DNA of 64,000 nt, from contig JAZGTH010000047.1 of assembly GCA_036877525.1 (NCBI GenBank), positions 1,903,501 through 1,967,500 on the forward strand, written 5' to 3'. This stretch comes from Chromobotia macracanthus (lineage: Eukaryota; Chordata; Actinopteri; Cypriniformes; Botiidae). Below the pieces are notes generated by a model. The model worked only from the letters and a program-made list of their open reading frames with translations, did not search any database and was not told the DNA's origin. A program made the translations under genes and the position numbers. Every line of letters begins with the position of its first letter. Positions within the stretch are counted from its first letter, which is position 1. Shown in pieces: positions 41,643 to 53,230 of this stretch.

Positions 41643-42860
41643 GTGAGGACGCTGCGCTTGTGTATTTGTCAGTGTTTTGTTTGTCTGTGTGCAGCTCTGT
41701 GCACCTTGTCGCGTATTGCGCGAAACTGCATGATGTAAAGTGAGCTCGGCTCTATCTGAACTTGATTCATTTCAATTGTTTCTGCAGATGGCTTGCTCGG
41801 CGGGGATATGAGCACGGAGAGGCGCTCTCTCGACCTGTCATACTCCAGCAGCTTCGCGCATCCGGCTGGCCCTCGCAACCAAACTTTCACCTACATGGGA
41901 AAGTTTTCCATCGACTCTCAGTACCCAGGAAACTGGAACCCAGAGGGCGTGATCAACATCATGAGCGCGGGGATCCTGGGCATGACCCAGCCATCTTCAG
42001 CATCCTCCTCACCTGCATCCTCAGTCTCTCCAGGCCACTTCTCCAGCACTCTCAGCTGCACCATGGCGCAAAACCAGTCCGACATAGATCACATGTACTC
42101 TCCTCCACCACCCTACTCTGGATGTGGAGAGGTCTATCAAGACCCATCCGCGTTCCTGTCCACCGCCACCTGTCCGATCTCCTATCCTCCACCATCCTAC
42201 TCTTCCCCGAAACCAAACACAGACTCTGGCCTGTTCCCCATCATCCCGGACTACGCCGGGTTTTTCCAGCCTCCGTGCCAGAGGGAGATGCAGTCAATGC
42301 CCGATCGCAAACCGTTTTCGTGCCCGCTGGAGACTTTCAGGGTTCCTCCACCTTTAACGCCCCTTAATACTATCAGGAACTTCACACTGGGGGGGCCGGT
42401 TTCTGACGGAACCAGGCTACCCACAGCCTACAGCCCGCAAAATTTACCTCTCAGGCCCATTCTGCGTCCGAGGAAATACCCCAACAGACCCAGCAAGACC
42501 CCCGTTCACGAGCGCCCCTACCCCTGCCCGGCGGAGGGCTGCGACAGGCGCTTCTCCAGATCTGACGAGCTCACCAGGCACATCCGCATCCACACCGGCC
42601 ACAAACCTTTCCAGTGTCGGATATGCATGAGGAATTTCAGTCGCAGCGACCACCTGACGACCCACATCCGCACGCACACCGGTGAGAAGCCGTTCGCCTG
42701 CGACTTTTGCGGGAGAAAGTTTGCGCGGAGCGATGAAAGAAAGAGACACACCAAAATCCACCTGCGACAGAAAGAGAGAAAATCATCCGCATCCTCCAGC
42801 TCGGAGCGCACTATCACGGGCTCATCCGCCGGCATCTGTTCTTCCAGTTCAAGCCAGTAA
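41465..42860 (+). CDS. egr2: EGR2/Krox20 zinc-finger transcription factor, two exons
   Basis: The coding exons are 41465-41642 and 41788-42860, joined in phase 1 by a 145-nt GT-AG intron; the protein is 416 aa. The N-terminus MMTAK, the block RNQTFTYMGKFSID and the three C2H2 fingers match human EGR2. The fingers lie at about residues 304-328, 334-356 and 362-384 (RSDELTRHIRIHT, RSDHLTTHIRTHT, RSDERKRHTKIH). A DHMY motif at 160-163 fits the HCF-1 binding site. The R1 repressor region TPLNTIRNFTLGG (Ile255, equivalent to human Ile268) fits the NAB1/2-binding region. EGR2 is a nuclear activator that specifies hindbrain rhombomeres 3 and 5 and drives Schwann-cell myelination, binding GCG(T/G)GGGCG. 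Human EGR2 is longer (476 aa) through a poly-Ala/Gly-rich stretch absent here. It is probably the egr2b-type copy, but the paralogue is not proven. Confidence 0.97.
41788..42860 (+). CDS. egr2: egr2 coding exon 2 (zinc fingers)
   Basis: The acceptor TTTCTGCAG ends at 41787 and the TAA stop is at 42858-42860. It carries the activation region, the NAB-binding region and all three fingers. Confidence 0.97.
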
Positions 42861-43550
42861 ACTTTCAACTGGACTGTGCAATATCCAACACTATGTAGGC
42901 AATAGTTACAATGACAATAATAATAGATTATGCGTAATATATTAAAACTGATGCAGTGGAATCTAACCGCAGTGCCAAAAGCCATGGGGCGCATTGTGCG
43001 CACTTTAAAGCCAGTGCGTTGTTCTTGTTATTTTGGCATCAGTCGTAAGCTGACAGACATAACGCACTTTGTTTGAATATTTAGGTGACATTTAATAATA
43101 AAAAATAACCTTAAACAGCACGTGGGAGTGCTATGTTTATGAAAGGCATGAGCTGAAAGGTTAAACTCACACAGGCTGTAAGTGCTGTAAACTGTTTCCT
43201 CTGAAACAGTGGAAAGTAATTATTGAATTAAAAATCAATTAACAAAACCTTAGTGACTTTAACAAGGTTGTAACCTGACTATTTCTCCCCGTGCCGTGCC
43301 TTTGGTCCGTGTATATAAACCCTGAATTAAATTGTACATTATCCTTTAATATGAAAGTTTTGGAAGATATATTTTTGTACAAATTGTTTGGTGTCAAGTG
43401 TTTGTGGTAAAACAAGGACTGTAAATAGCTAAACTCACAGCGACTGTTGTGTTTTGTCCTGACTGATGTGTGTATTTGTTATATGACTAATGCAGGTCAA
43501 TAATGTCCAAACCACTTTGTCAACATAAAAATAAACAAGAAGTTTATTGG
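42861..43550 (+). other. egr2: egr2 3' UTR with likely poly(A) signal
   Basis: About 700 nt of AT-rich sequence ends at AATAAA (43530-43535), followed by a GT-rich segment (TTTATTGGTGTTAA). An alternative AATAAA lies near 43096. The 3' end is inferred. Confidence 0.55.
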
Positions 43551-44006
43551 TGTTAACCGACTTGAATTGTATTAATAAAGGTGTTAAAGGAAAAAGTGAA
43601 GTACATTTGGAGGGGTATTCCCTTCTGCTATCACCCAGTTTTGACTCATGCTCTCACAAGGGTCACAGCACCCACACTGTTACAGCTGCACAGAGGGGGA
43701 ATATTTACAGTGTACTGCAGGTACACATTTATGATAGAATAAGGGCGAAGCATTCATGTATTATGAAAGAAGTCATCAAAATAAAGCCTAACTTAGCTTT
43801 CAGGTACATTTTAGATTACTAGATGTGTGATTTGCAGTTTACTTAAAGGATGCCAAAACAATATATAAGGACCCATTTTTACAGTATCTATTGTATGAAA
43901 AATGATACTGAAAAATGACAAATCACTTGCCACTGTATGACACTTTATGTGGTACCAAACCAAAATTTAGTGCTGGGACACCCCCATATTTACAGCTAAC
44001 TGTACT

Positions 44007-44076
44007 GTACCTTTTAAATAGGATTATATCCTATTTAAAAGGTACCTGAAGAGGCACAGTAACTTGCCTCTTCAGG
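44007..44076. repeat. Two back-to-back palindromes
   Basis: First palindrome: perfect 17-bp arms (44007-44023, 44029-44045) around TTATA. Second palindrome: perfect 12-bp arms CCTGAAGAGGCA (44045-44056) and TGCCTCTTCAGG (44065-44076) around eight bases. They share one base and run directly into a SINE tail. Confidence 0.95.
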
Positions 44077-44080
44077 TTGA

Positions 44081-44147
44081 CTCGCTTGTTGTATTCCGCA
44101 CTTGTAAGTCGCTTTGGATAAAAGCGTCTGCTAAATGAATAAATGTA
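44081..44147 (+). mobile_element. SINE tail fragment
   Basis: It contains GTAAGTCGCTTTGGATAAAA followed by GCGTCTGCTAAATGAATAAA. This is the 3' tail seen also in the full SINE at 54452-54614 and widespread in fish SINEs. The tRNA-like head is absent. Confidence 0.8.
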
Positions 44148-45795
44148 AATTATATGTGTGTAATGACCGTGTGAAAATGTGATAATATTCTCTACTATAT
44201 AACTTCAATTGTCATTAAAAAAACCACAATGACTACAGGGTCAGAGAATTTTATGCCCTCAGTTACTAAATCTGTTCATTATATGTTGAGCAGTGTGTCC
44301 ACATCACAGAAGCCTACATGCTGTTTGCACCTGAAATTATAAGTGATGCTCCTATTAGCTACTTAAACACAGCTACTCACACCACTCAGCACAGTGACTG
44401 TCATCAGTTAAACCTGACAGGCAACAATTAGATCATTAAACTGTGGTCTGTAAGAGGAGTCTTAAAAGCGTTTTGAACCCATTTTGTTCAGGTCACAGAG
44501 CAGGTTCTATAAACACAAGGATGTTGTCTATACAGACATTAAAAATTGGTCCAAGAATCTGTTTTATTCGTTAAATTCATATTACCTTTAGGTGTGCAAC
44601 ACAAGCCTGCCTCCTATGTTAATGTTTCAGACAAATATTTACCATTGTGTGGGAAACCACACAATACCATATTTGACTAATACGTCTGAAAACGTCTTCA
44701 GACATTCACACTGAAAGTCTGACATTCCAGACGAGCAGAAATCTTATTAGTGATGATATATCTCAAGCAAATCATCGTGTGCTTTGAAGATATGAATTTG
44801 TAGCTTCCCACTTTCATCCTGCCAAATAAATATTCTGTTTTTCAGCTGATAGGAACAGCATGGGTCAAGTGAGAAGTCAAACCTGGGAAACTCAATGACT
44901 CAATGTCACCTGATTCTGTGGTGTTGTGGGAATACTATGATAAAGCATTAGTGGCAATGTTTCTACACACCTGTGCAGCACTAATGAAACACATTTTAAG
45001 GTCAGACAGAGAACTAAAGACAGTAAGTGATTCTTTTTAAATGACCTCAACAATAATTTAATAACCTGCTCACAAAACTCTAAATGCCACTGAAGGTTTG
45101 TAACATATAGTTAGTTTCTGACATGAGACATTTTTAGTTAAAGTCTAAAACTTTGATTTGCTAATTATTTTACATTATGCACTAATTAATAGTCATTATG
45201 CACTAATAAATTATAAATTAGTGAAGATAGTTTTAGATATAAAATCTCACTGCAGGAGAATCTATGGCCTCATACAAATTGAGGATTGCGTAATAATTGT
45301 AATTTTAGAAATGTATACGAGACTGTTTAAAAAACTAGAAGGCAACGACCTGCTCAAAATCATTCAAATATTAATATAAATTGCAGCCAATCACAAGAAC
45401 ACAAACGTTTTTCTACAAATGTAAATTGTAACCTAAAATGGGTTTGATGCTGAAAGACAGATGTTATTCAACACCCAGACAAGTCAAAATGAAAAATGTA
45501 TATGAACATTTTAATAGTATTGTAAAGGCAAGAATATAAACAGTAATTATAAGTGCTTGTCTACGGTTCTTTAAAAAATAAATAAAGTATATAGATATAT
45601 AATGTGCACTTATAGAAGAGTAAATGCCTTCCAAGCACAAATGCATTCGTTATTCACAAAACAGGCCCCAGAGGTTGATGTAGCTGTGAGCATTAACTGA
45701 GGACTGGTGTGGAATAAACATTTGCATGGTGTAGTGTTGGCTGAGGTCTCACTTCTTTACACATATCAGTTGGAGTAAGGATCACAGGCATTGGG

Positions 45796-46647
45796 CTACA
45801 GGTCTGTCTCAGTGTGCGTATCTACAGACACCTCAGGACCGCAGTACGGCTCACCCCCACACCAGAAACCATCGGGCTGAGGGATCTCCGAAAGCCAGAT
45901 CTCATCTTCACCGCCCTGCTCTTTTCTGCCAGCAGTCTGTAAAACTTTGTAGTAGTGGCAATCTCTCCCATCATCAGGGTCATACGGGGGGGCCAGTATG
46001 TCGAGAAACGCAGCCGGCCCGTCCACCGCGTCAATCTCGTGCAGGTTGTCTCGGGAAGGGCTCAGGACACACGGGCCACTCTGCTCCGACAACTGCCCAC
46101 AAGATCTCAGCACGGCTCTCCTCACATCCTCTCCATGCAAGGGCAGGAGCGGTGGGTCGAGCAGCCGCTCGCCGTCACTCTCAGCTCCCACAGCTTGATC
46201 CAGCTTGTCATAACATCGTATATTGACTTTGCCGTACAGGACCTTCAGCATGCCATTCATCCCCGGATGGTCGTGCAGGGGTATAGAAGCGCCGGGCTTC
46301 AGCAGAAACACCCCCATGCTGAAAGCATCAGTCTCACAGATGTGCATGTATGTGACTGGAGGAGCTGCTGGAGGAGCTGCTGGAGGAGCTGCTGGAGGAG
46401 CTGCTGGAGGAGCTGCTGGAGGAGCTGCTGGAGGAGCTGCTGGAGGCTGAGGGGAGGATGTGGTTTTCTTCGGGGGCGCAATCTTCAGATCCGCAGCCCT
46501 GATGTCGGACAGCAGGGCAACCAGACCTGCCCGATGGTCTGAAAACAGCGTACTGTCCCCGACGCCAGGCAGAGAAGAGCTTCTGAAGGTCAGGCAGGCC
46601 TGGCCCGCTATCTTCTGGATCAGCGACGTCTTGCTGTTCTTCGGCAT
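45796..46647 (-). CDS. ado: 2-aminoethanethiol (cysteamine) dioxygenase ADO, single exon
   Basis: Single-exon gene of 283 aa (human 270), minus strand, ATG at 46647-46645. A TTG further upstream in frame is not a start. It matches human ADO at SLIQ(K/R)IA, VTYMHI-ETD-FS, IPLHDHPGM-GMLKVLYG, RDNLH-IDAV-GPAAFLDILA and PYDPDDGRDCHYY. The iron ligands are His125, His127 and His203. Cys230 and Tyr232 correspond to the Cys-Tyr pair (human 220/222) that can cross-link. ADO is a cytosolic Fe(II) thiol dioxygenase that oxidises cysteamine to hypotaurine and the N-terminal Cys of RGS4/5/16 and IL-32, and so acts in oxygen sensing by the N-degron route. Residues 68-95 are seven perfect PPAA repeats encoded by a 12-bp minisatellite, placed just before the cupin core. 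Confidence 0.96.
   Translation of the reverse strand: MPKNSKTSLIQKIAGQACLTFRSSSLPGVGDSTLFSDHRAGLVALLSDIRAADLKIAPPKKTTSSPQPPAAPPAAPPAAPPAAPPAAPPAAPPAAPPVTYMHICETDAFSMGVFLLKPGASIPLHDHPGMNGMLKVLYGKVNIRCYDKLDQAVGAESDGERLLDPPLLPLHGEDVRRAVLRSCGQLSEQSGPCVLSPSRDNLHEIDAVDGPAAFLDILAPPYDPDDGRDCHYYKVLQTAGRKEQGGEDEIWLSEIPQPDGFWCGGEPYCGPEVSVDTHTETDL
46358..46441. repeat. ado: Coding 12-bp minisatellite, seven perfect copies
   Basis: Seven identical copies of GGAGGAGCTGCT (+ strand) encode Ala-Ala-Pro-Pro repeats in ado. All copies are identical at the DNA level, so recent expansion is likely. Confidence 0.97.
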
Positions 46648-46900
46648 GTTGAATGTAAGAAACAAACGTGTCCGTGATTTCCGCCGAGTCTCTCTGGACG
46701 AGCGGACGAACGCTGTTAACAGGGACGAGACGACCTCATTTTAATAATGAATCCGCCCGCAGTAAAGGTTAGGAAAACCAACTCCACTGCGGTGTCGACA
46801 TGGACTTAACGTCGGGAGAAACCCCACAGATCCGCATTTCCACCACCCCATTCATGACTTACGGAGCCACACGTCCACGGCGACCGCGCATGCGCGAACA
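46648..46900 (-). promoter_or_regulatory. ado: ado promoter region with NRF1-type palindrome
   Basis: A CpG-richer stretch upstream of the ado ATG contains CGCGCATGCGCG (46885-46896), a perfect match to the NRF1 core GCGCATGCGC. No TATA box is evident. The promoter role is inferred from position. Confidence 0.55.
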
Positions 46901-49900
46901 TAAAAGACGCATACTGGGATCTGTAGTTCTTTTGCATGTGCGCTGATAATGAATCTATATTATTAGGTATATAAGTGAAACAGGTTATGACGTGTCATAT
47001 CAGTACACTCTGTTTATAAGTTAGTTAAAAGAGCTTTTGGAAATATGAGGCCAGTTTCTTTATAACTGTACAATTTAGCTCAGTGATTGTACTACAATAC
47101 CCAGCAATCCCCTTACATTTGTCCCGCTCTAGCACATACGGGTGTAGAAGGCCCGGTGGGCCATTCAACTCTATCCCTTCAGTCATAGCTGTACATCACA
47201 TGTGATGAAACACACACAGACCAAAGATTAAACCATTTTAATAATGACAAGAAAAACAAATAAAGTTTCTTCAAATGATGTGACTGCTGCAACATTTAAT
47301 ATAAACAGCAAAAGTGCCTGACAAATGCCTGTATTTGTCATGACACTCATAGTTTTTTTACAAGAATACAATTTTTCAACATACATTTACACTTCTACAT
47401 TTTATTTAGTAAAGCAGTTTTACACCACGTGATATTTTCTGATGATGATTGTTTAAAACATAATAACCACATGTAAACCGCTGTGAATAATGACATTTTT
47501 AATAATCTGTCATATCAATGTGTTATAAATGTGTATAGTAACTGAAGTTTTCCGTTTCATCAGCATTGGCCCATTGGGAGTTCAGCATGAAAGTGATGTG
47601 ATGTCAGTGATGTTTGTCAGGGTACATCCAGTTCCTCTCCACCTTCAGCACTCTGAGTAATCTAAGCTGCTTGTTAATGTGCTTTTGTCCGGCTGGTGTT
47701 GATAGTGCAGCAGACCGGAAGTGTGTATGGACCAAACACAGCTCTGACTCAGTAAAGTACGTACCTAGTACCTTCATACAAGAGCACCACAAAGACCGTC
47801 CTCTTGAGAAATAATTAGGCCACTCATTTACAGGCACAAACCCCACTTCTGCTGAGTAATTCAATTAGATCTGCTTTCAGGCCAGAATATGATCAGACAC
47901 AGGAAAATCTGTAATATGACTAGTATCTGTTTTAAAGGCAGTCTTTAATATAAGCATGAGAAGATGGTATAGCTGCATTCTGTAGTGTCCCAGCCCTCAC
48001 AGCCTAAATGTTTATGGAATAGAAAGTTTCGCTAAATGAAATGTTTACAAATGAAATATACCAGCATTTGTATAAACATGAAATATCATGAAAACATAGC
48101 TTTACATATAGAGGAACAAACACAGAAATGATGGGTAATGGTGTTATTTTATTATTGCAGATTTTCAGTGTTGCAGTTTGAGAAACAAAGAATCTCGTTT
48201 GAATGCGTAAGATGAGTACAGAGCACATTTTATACACACACATATGATTTGAAAAAGGCTGGATCAAACCCTCATCCCCGCACCGGCTCACACAACTGAG
48301 CTTTATTCAACATGATGTCTCAGCTGATGACTACATGTGCTGTAGTGACACTTTTTTCAAACAGTATAAAAATTGCAGCTACTGTAATCCAGTTCAAATG
48401 TTCTCCAAATAATATAAATCAACAAAGCATGCAGACCTGATTTCAGCTCTTGTTTGGAAAACTCTAATGTGGTAGAAAGCGTACAAATGTTCGTACAAAC
48501 CCTTTACTGTTATAAATAATTCCACAGGCTTCTCTGTTCAGAATAAGCAAAGTTTAACAGGCTATATGTGATTGTTCTCAGCAGTTAATGTCAGGGGCAC
48601 ATAAAGGCAACATTATTCACTGATGTTTAAAATGTGCATGACTAACATTGCACAGAGGTCAAACAGAATGAAGTTCATGCATCTCTGGTGATCCCAGCCA
48701 AGAATCTTCAATGAGCAGAGCAGAGGACAAAAAGTCTTTCTGATTGCTTGGACATCTTGTGGTAAACGTTGCCATTGTTGCTCTGAATCTGCCGTCTGTT
48801 TTGTTATGACTGTTGGCACATGCATGCCTTTATCAGTAAGAAAAAGTCCTTTATTCCCTCACAAGTGAGACTCCATTGATTTCTTCAGGAAACTGGAGCA
48901 GTTACTCTTTCTAGATATGTGAGCAATTTCCTCAGATCATAAAAATGCATGCTTTTCCGCAGAAAATATCCGCAGGGTTAAGAGGCAAAGGGCAGTGCAA
49001 ATGTTGTTGTTCTTCAGATGAGGAAGGGTCAGTGTTGTTTCATGCATTGCTCAGATAATCTCTGTGTTCTGTGAATGAGGGCTGTCATACAGGCAGCATA
49101 TGCATAAACTGTCAGCGTCATCGCTTTATTAGATCACATTCCAGCTTCTGGCTGATTCATGTGTTCACGTGTCATGTTTACACTGGGCCCAATGCAACAT
49201 GTAGTTCTCATGCAGAATAATAAGGATGATCACATGCAGAATAAAATTTATAGTCAAGACCTTGTATTTATTAATTGGATGTATGGCGCATAATACGACT
49301 AAACGGTCTAAGCGTTATGTGCCAGTTTTCCCTCATTCTTATTATGAGTAACAGACCTAAAATATTTATCGGCTAAAATGGACATTTGTCTGGTAAAGAT
49401 AAGAACCATTTTTATTGTTTTTCCTCAAGTCTGTCTGTCATACTTAACCTCTGAACTGGAACAGAGATCACATGCAGGACTTGTCACCTGCTGGATTACA
49501 GATCACACTGCTACAGCAAGAGTGATGAGACACTGGCAACAACTTGCTTGTAGAGACACAGTGGCCATTAACTGAGAGGTGAATACAGAACAATAACAGT
49601 ACATTTAGTGCTGCTCACAGTTCTGACAGGAGCACAGTAGCTCACCGAACACTTGATTCCTTCATTTCTAGAAAGAAATCTGTATAGAGTAATATTCTCA
49701 TCATTTAAAAAACTTGTTAGCACCATAAAACAAACATTTGTCCTGGGCCTCTATGAATGAAAGCAATTTACAAATATAAATTAACTACCTACATGACAAA
49801 ATTAACTATTAACTATTAAATTAACTACTTACATGACAACCTAAACCACGATTATGTGAAAAATAAAATCAAACGTACAAAACAGAACATTGTTCTCACA

Positions 49901-50589
49901 TTGTCAGTCTATCTACTGTCAAAAGTAAAGCTTTAAAGACAATAGTAATAATAATGATAATAAATATGAAAGTATTATCTCTGTAATACAGATGTTGTTC
50001 TGGGCAGATGAGTGAAAGTGGAGCTCTTGTGTTTCTCTGAGGTAGACAAAACACAAACACACTGAATCTCTGCACATGCGTGACTGGATAAATATGATGT
50101 GCATGAATACCTGTTGATTCATCTGCATCGGTTATGTCAAAGAGGTCCTCTTCTGATTGGCTGATCTGTGTTTGTGTACATTTACACATGATGTGAAGTA
50201 GAAACATCTGGAAATCCACAGCCTTCAAACACAGCTGTTTGTGGTATAAATGTTATGGAAAATAAGACAATATGCAAAATTATTTAGCTACTGTATATGC
50301 ATAAAGCAAATGAATGATGATGGTGATTTACTAGCCCACACAGTGAGAAAATACTGGGCCAAATATTGCATTAGTGTATGCTAATTTAGTAAATCACAGA
50401 TTTTTTTAGCATAATTTTTGATTGGATGCTCTTGACAAATGATATTAAAAGCACTGCATTTCATTGTTTGTTTGTTTTCATTTAGCATTGTTTTCCATGC
50501 TTTTTGAGTTATTGCCAGTTTAGAGTTACTGCTTTCCTCTGTCAGAGTGTCTGAGATGAGGTCTTCCACCCTGATGTGTCAAGGTGAAA

Positions 50590-51160
50590 GGCTGTGGGTA
50601 TGCCTATAAGGTGATCTATTGATCCTGCTTTAATCCAGGACTTGTTAAGAGCGTCTCAGTTACTGGACTACAACTGAGGCCAAGGGGTGCTTGCAGAGTC
50701 ACTTACAATGTTCACCGCTGTCAGCCCTAAGAGGGTCTCCATTGCTATGCTAATTTCCCCTTGTCAGCAGAGGCTGTCCCCGTCAAGGTGGACGGACATA
50801 CAGGGAGGGGCCAGCGGGACAGGAAGGAGCCCTCTCACCCCTCCGGGGGGCTTTCAAGCTTTGTGAGCAAAATGATGCATGAGACAGCCGCTCCTATAGA
50901 TGCTGCGGAGAGCACAACAGAGAGGGTAATTTAAGAAAAAACACTGTCTCCATAACAGTGACTGATAGCCTTGTCCTGTCTCCCTGTTTTTGTTGAGGAT
51001 CAAGATTGAAGTGGGCCCATCGCATAAGGAACCTCATGCAGCTGGCGGTTCACGTCTGCTGGGCACGCTGCCCTCACCACCGGCCTTGCATCCAGAGCTC
51101 CTGGAGCTGACAGCCACTCAGAGCCTTTGATTCCTCCATGACATTGAGAGGCATTCCTTG
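50590..51160. promoter_or_regulatory. Candidate regulatory island with SOX-POU composite word
   Basis: This non-coding but compositionally complex stretch of higher GC lies about 8 kb beyond the egr2 stop. It contains CATTGCTATGCTAAT (50740-50754), which differs at two of fifteen positions from the SOX-OCT composite CATTGTTATGCAAAT, and CCTTTGATTCC (SOX/TCF-like) near 51126. In mouse, the Egr2 Schwann-cell enhancer lies downstream of the gene and uses SOX10 and POU3F factors. Equivalence is only a hypothesis. Confidence 0.35.
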
Positions 51161-53039
51161 CATTTTCCTTGCTTTGTGTGTATATCCCAGGTTGGGAAAA
51201 TTCTGGGGATGGAATGAAGGATGAACAGGGATGTGTCAGTGAGTCATCTGTGAGGTTTAACTTCCTCGCTGTGACAGTAGCAGTGCCACACAGAGTGTGT
51301 GTGAGAGAGTGTGCACGAGTGTATATCAAAGAATAATAGATGTTTACCAGGGAAGCATTATGGGTCTCTAACAATGTCATAGATTCGTGACTCTGTGATG
51401 AAACCACTGAGGTTTTACTATATATATATAATAACAATAGTGGCAAATATGTTTTTAAAAAAAGGTGAAAGTGATGAATCATTTCCTGTCTTTGCTAGGG
51501 AGGTACATCAATACCAACCTAAAAACAATGAAATACATTTTCCTTTGCGATCAGGATAGATTTAAACCCTACACCATTTGCCCTGCACATCTAAAGAATT
51601 AGCTGTCAGGCTCTTTTTATAATCCTTATTATAAAATGTATCATTTCAGTTCTGGATGCTGATTGGTCAGTACAGAATTGCTGAGTGCAGAGTGCTGTTA
51701 CTAAACAACACAACACGTATTCACCTTGTTTATTACTCTACACTTAAAGAGGCAAACTGTTCATCTGAATGGACATGTGAGGGACTGTATCTTCTAGATG
51801 CATCTAATGAATTTGCTTAATAAAATAATGTTTTAATAAACAACGTGTCATTTTATTAAGATGTGTGATTAGGCACTTTGGTCTGTGTTGTAAACAGCAG
51901 GCTGTGTCACATTTAGCTGAATTACTTTGAGATGATTGTGTAATATTACACTCATCTGTTGATTGATCAATTTCCTTATAATTCTTATTTATATCACACT
52001 TCCTGTGATGCCTGTACAGGTACAAACTCTATTGTGTCATGTGAGAACAGGAAGCAAATCTTCCCTTATATAGGCACAAGTTTACTGTAAATGTAGGGAA
52101 ATCAAACTATATAATAATACATCTTCACAGTACATTTATTGTAAGTCTGTCATAAAGCTGAAATTCAAGGGAGTTTAAAGTAAAAAATAATGTACAATCA
52201 GCTGTGTATTAGCAGAAAATAAAAAAAACAGGATCTAATTAGGAGCTAACAAAAGTATGATCTGAGCTAAAATTTCATTTATTTAGTTTAGTGCTTCATT
52301 ACACAATATTGGGTATTTTTCACAAATGTCTAATTAGAATCAAGTATTCCAGAGACTTAATATTTAGATCAATATTAATTTCTTATTTTATTCTTTGTGG
52401 AACCTGTGATTATGTGCTCTGTCCATCATGATTTAGGGTTATAACACCAGACTGTTCATATGATCTGTTTCATATTTATTTCTGCTGTGTTGAATCCGTT
52501 TCTTTTCTTCACTTCTTTAATTTGAAGTCTAAGTGAAGCTCTATACACAAATAGTTGTGAAAACAGTACTGTGGAACTAACATGTATCCTTCTGCCATAA
52601 GACTCAGATGGAGAGAGAGAGAGTTCTTTAGCATTTGAAGAGCAGAGAAGAAAGACTCAAGGCTGTGAGGGGAATCCACAGACCTCAAATGAGGATCTGA
52701 AACCTGTCTGCCAAAATCCTTCATTCAAAATGTCAAAATTTGACCTTAAAGACATTTTCTGCACGATTCATTTACATGAAATTGTTTTTCAAATAAAAAG
52801 TGAACAATTGCACAAGGTGCTGAAACTCACTGAGCACAATGCAAAATAAATCAAACAAATAAATGATTGTGTGATATAATGTAGCGTACAAAATGGAGGT
52901 GTAATGTTAGTGTGAAGAAGTGAAGAAGAGAAGAACTTTTGGTGTATCCTCCAATGAGGAAGCATAAAACTGAACTAGATTTTTTGTATAGAGTTTCTGA
53001 AGAAGGTGTGACTGTGGTGCTGACCTGTGTCAAAGTCAC

Positions 53040-53230
53040 CACACTGTTATGGGCATTGCTATGTGGTTGCTAATGTATTTTATGTGGTTATTAGTACATT
53101 GCTTTTTGGTTTCCATGATAACCAGTGTGTTGGTTGCTAGGCTGTTGTTAGGGTGTTCTGGGAAATTGCTCACTGGCCCAAGTGAAAGATGCCCCCTCAC
53201 CCTCCGAAGTCTGTATGATGTTCTGGTAAG
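53040..53230. repeat. Degenerate dispersed repeat, copy 1
   Basis: It contains GCTATGTGGTTGCTAATG, GTTGCTAGGCTGTTGTTAGG and GTTCTGGG, then CCCAAGTGAAAGATGCCCCC. Related phrases occur at 54090-54190 and 28170-28260. The family is unknown to me. Confidence 0.5.

Larger units (their letters stand above)
43551..45795. other. Spacer between egr2 and ado
   Basis: The genes converge, so the right part is probably ado 3' UTR. The interval holds the double palindrome (44007-44076) and a SINE tail (about 44081-44147). No gene is seen. Confidence 0.6.

Noticed and set aside
42444..43003. Minus-strand frames of 105 and 161 aa
   Set aside because: They are antisense to the egr2 zinc-finger exon, with no splice or homology support.
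45955..46542. Plus-strand 195-aa frame rich in Cys-Trp-Arg-Ser repeats
   Set aside because: It is an antisense shadow of ado; the repeats are the other strand of the 12-bp coding minisatellite.
46648..46665. Longer ado start (six extra codons)
   Set aside because: The upstream initiator is TTG. The ATG at 46647 matches the human MPR/MPK start.
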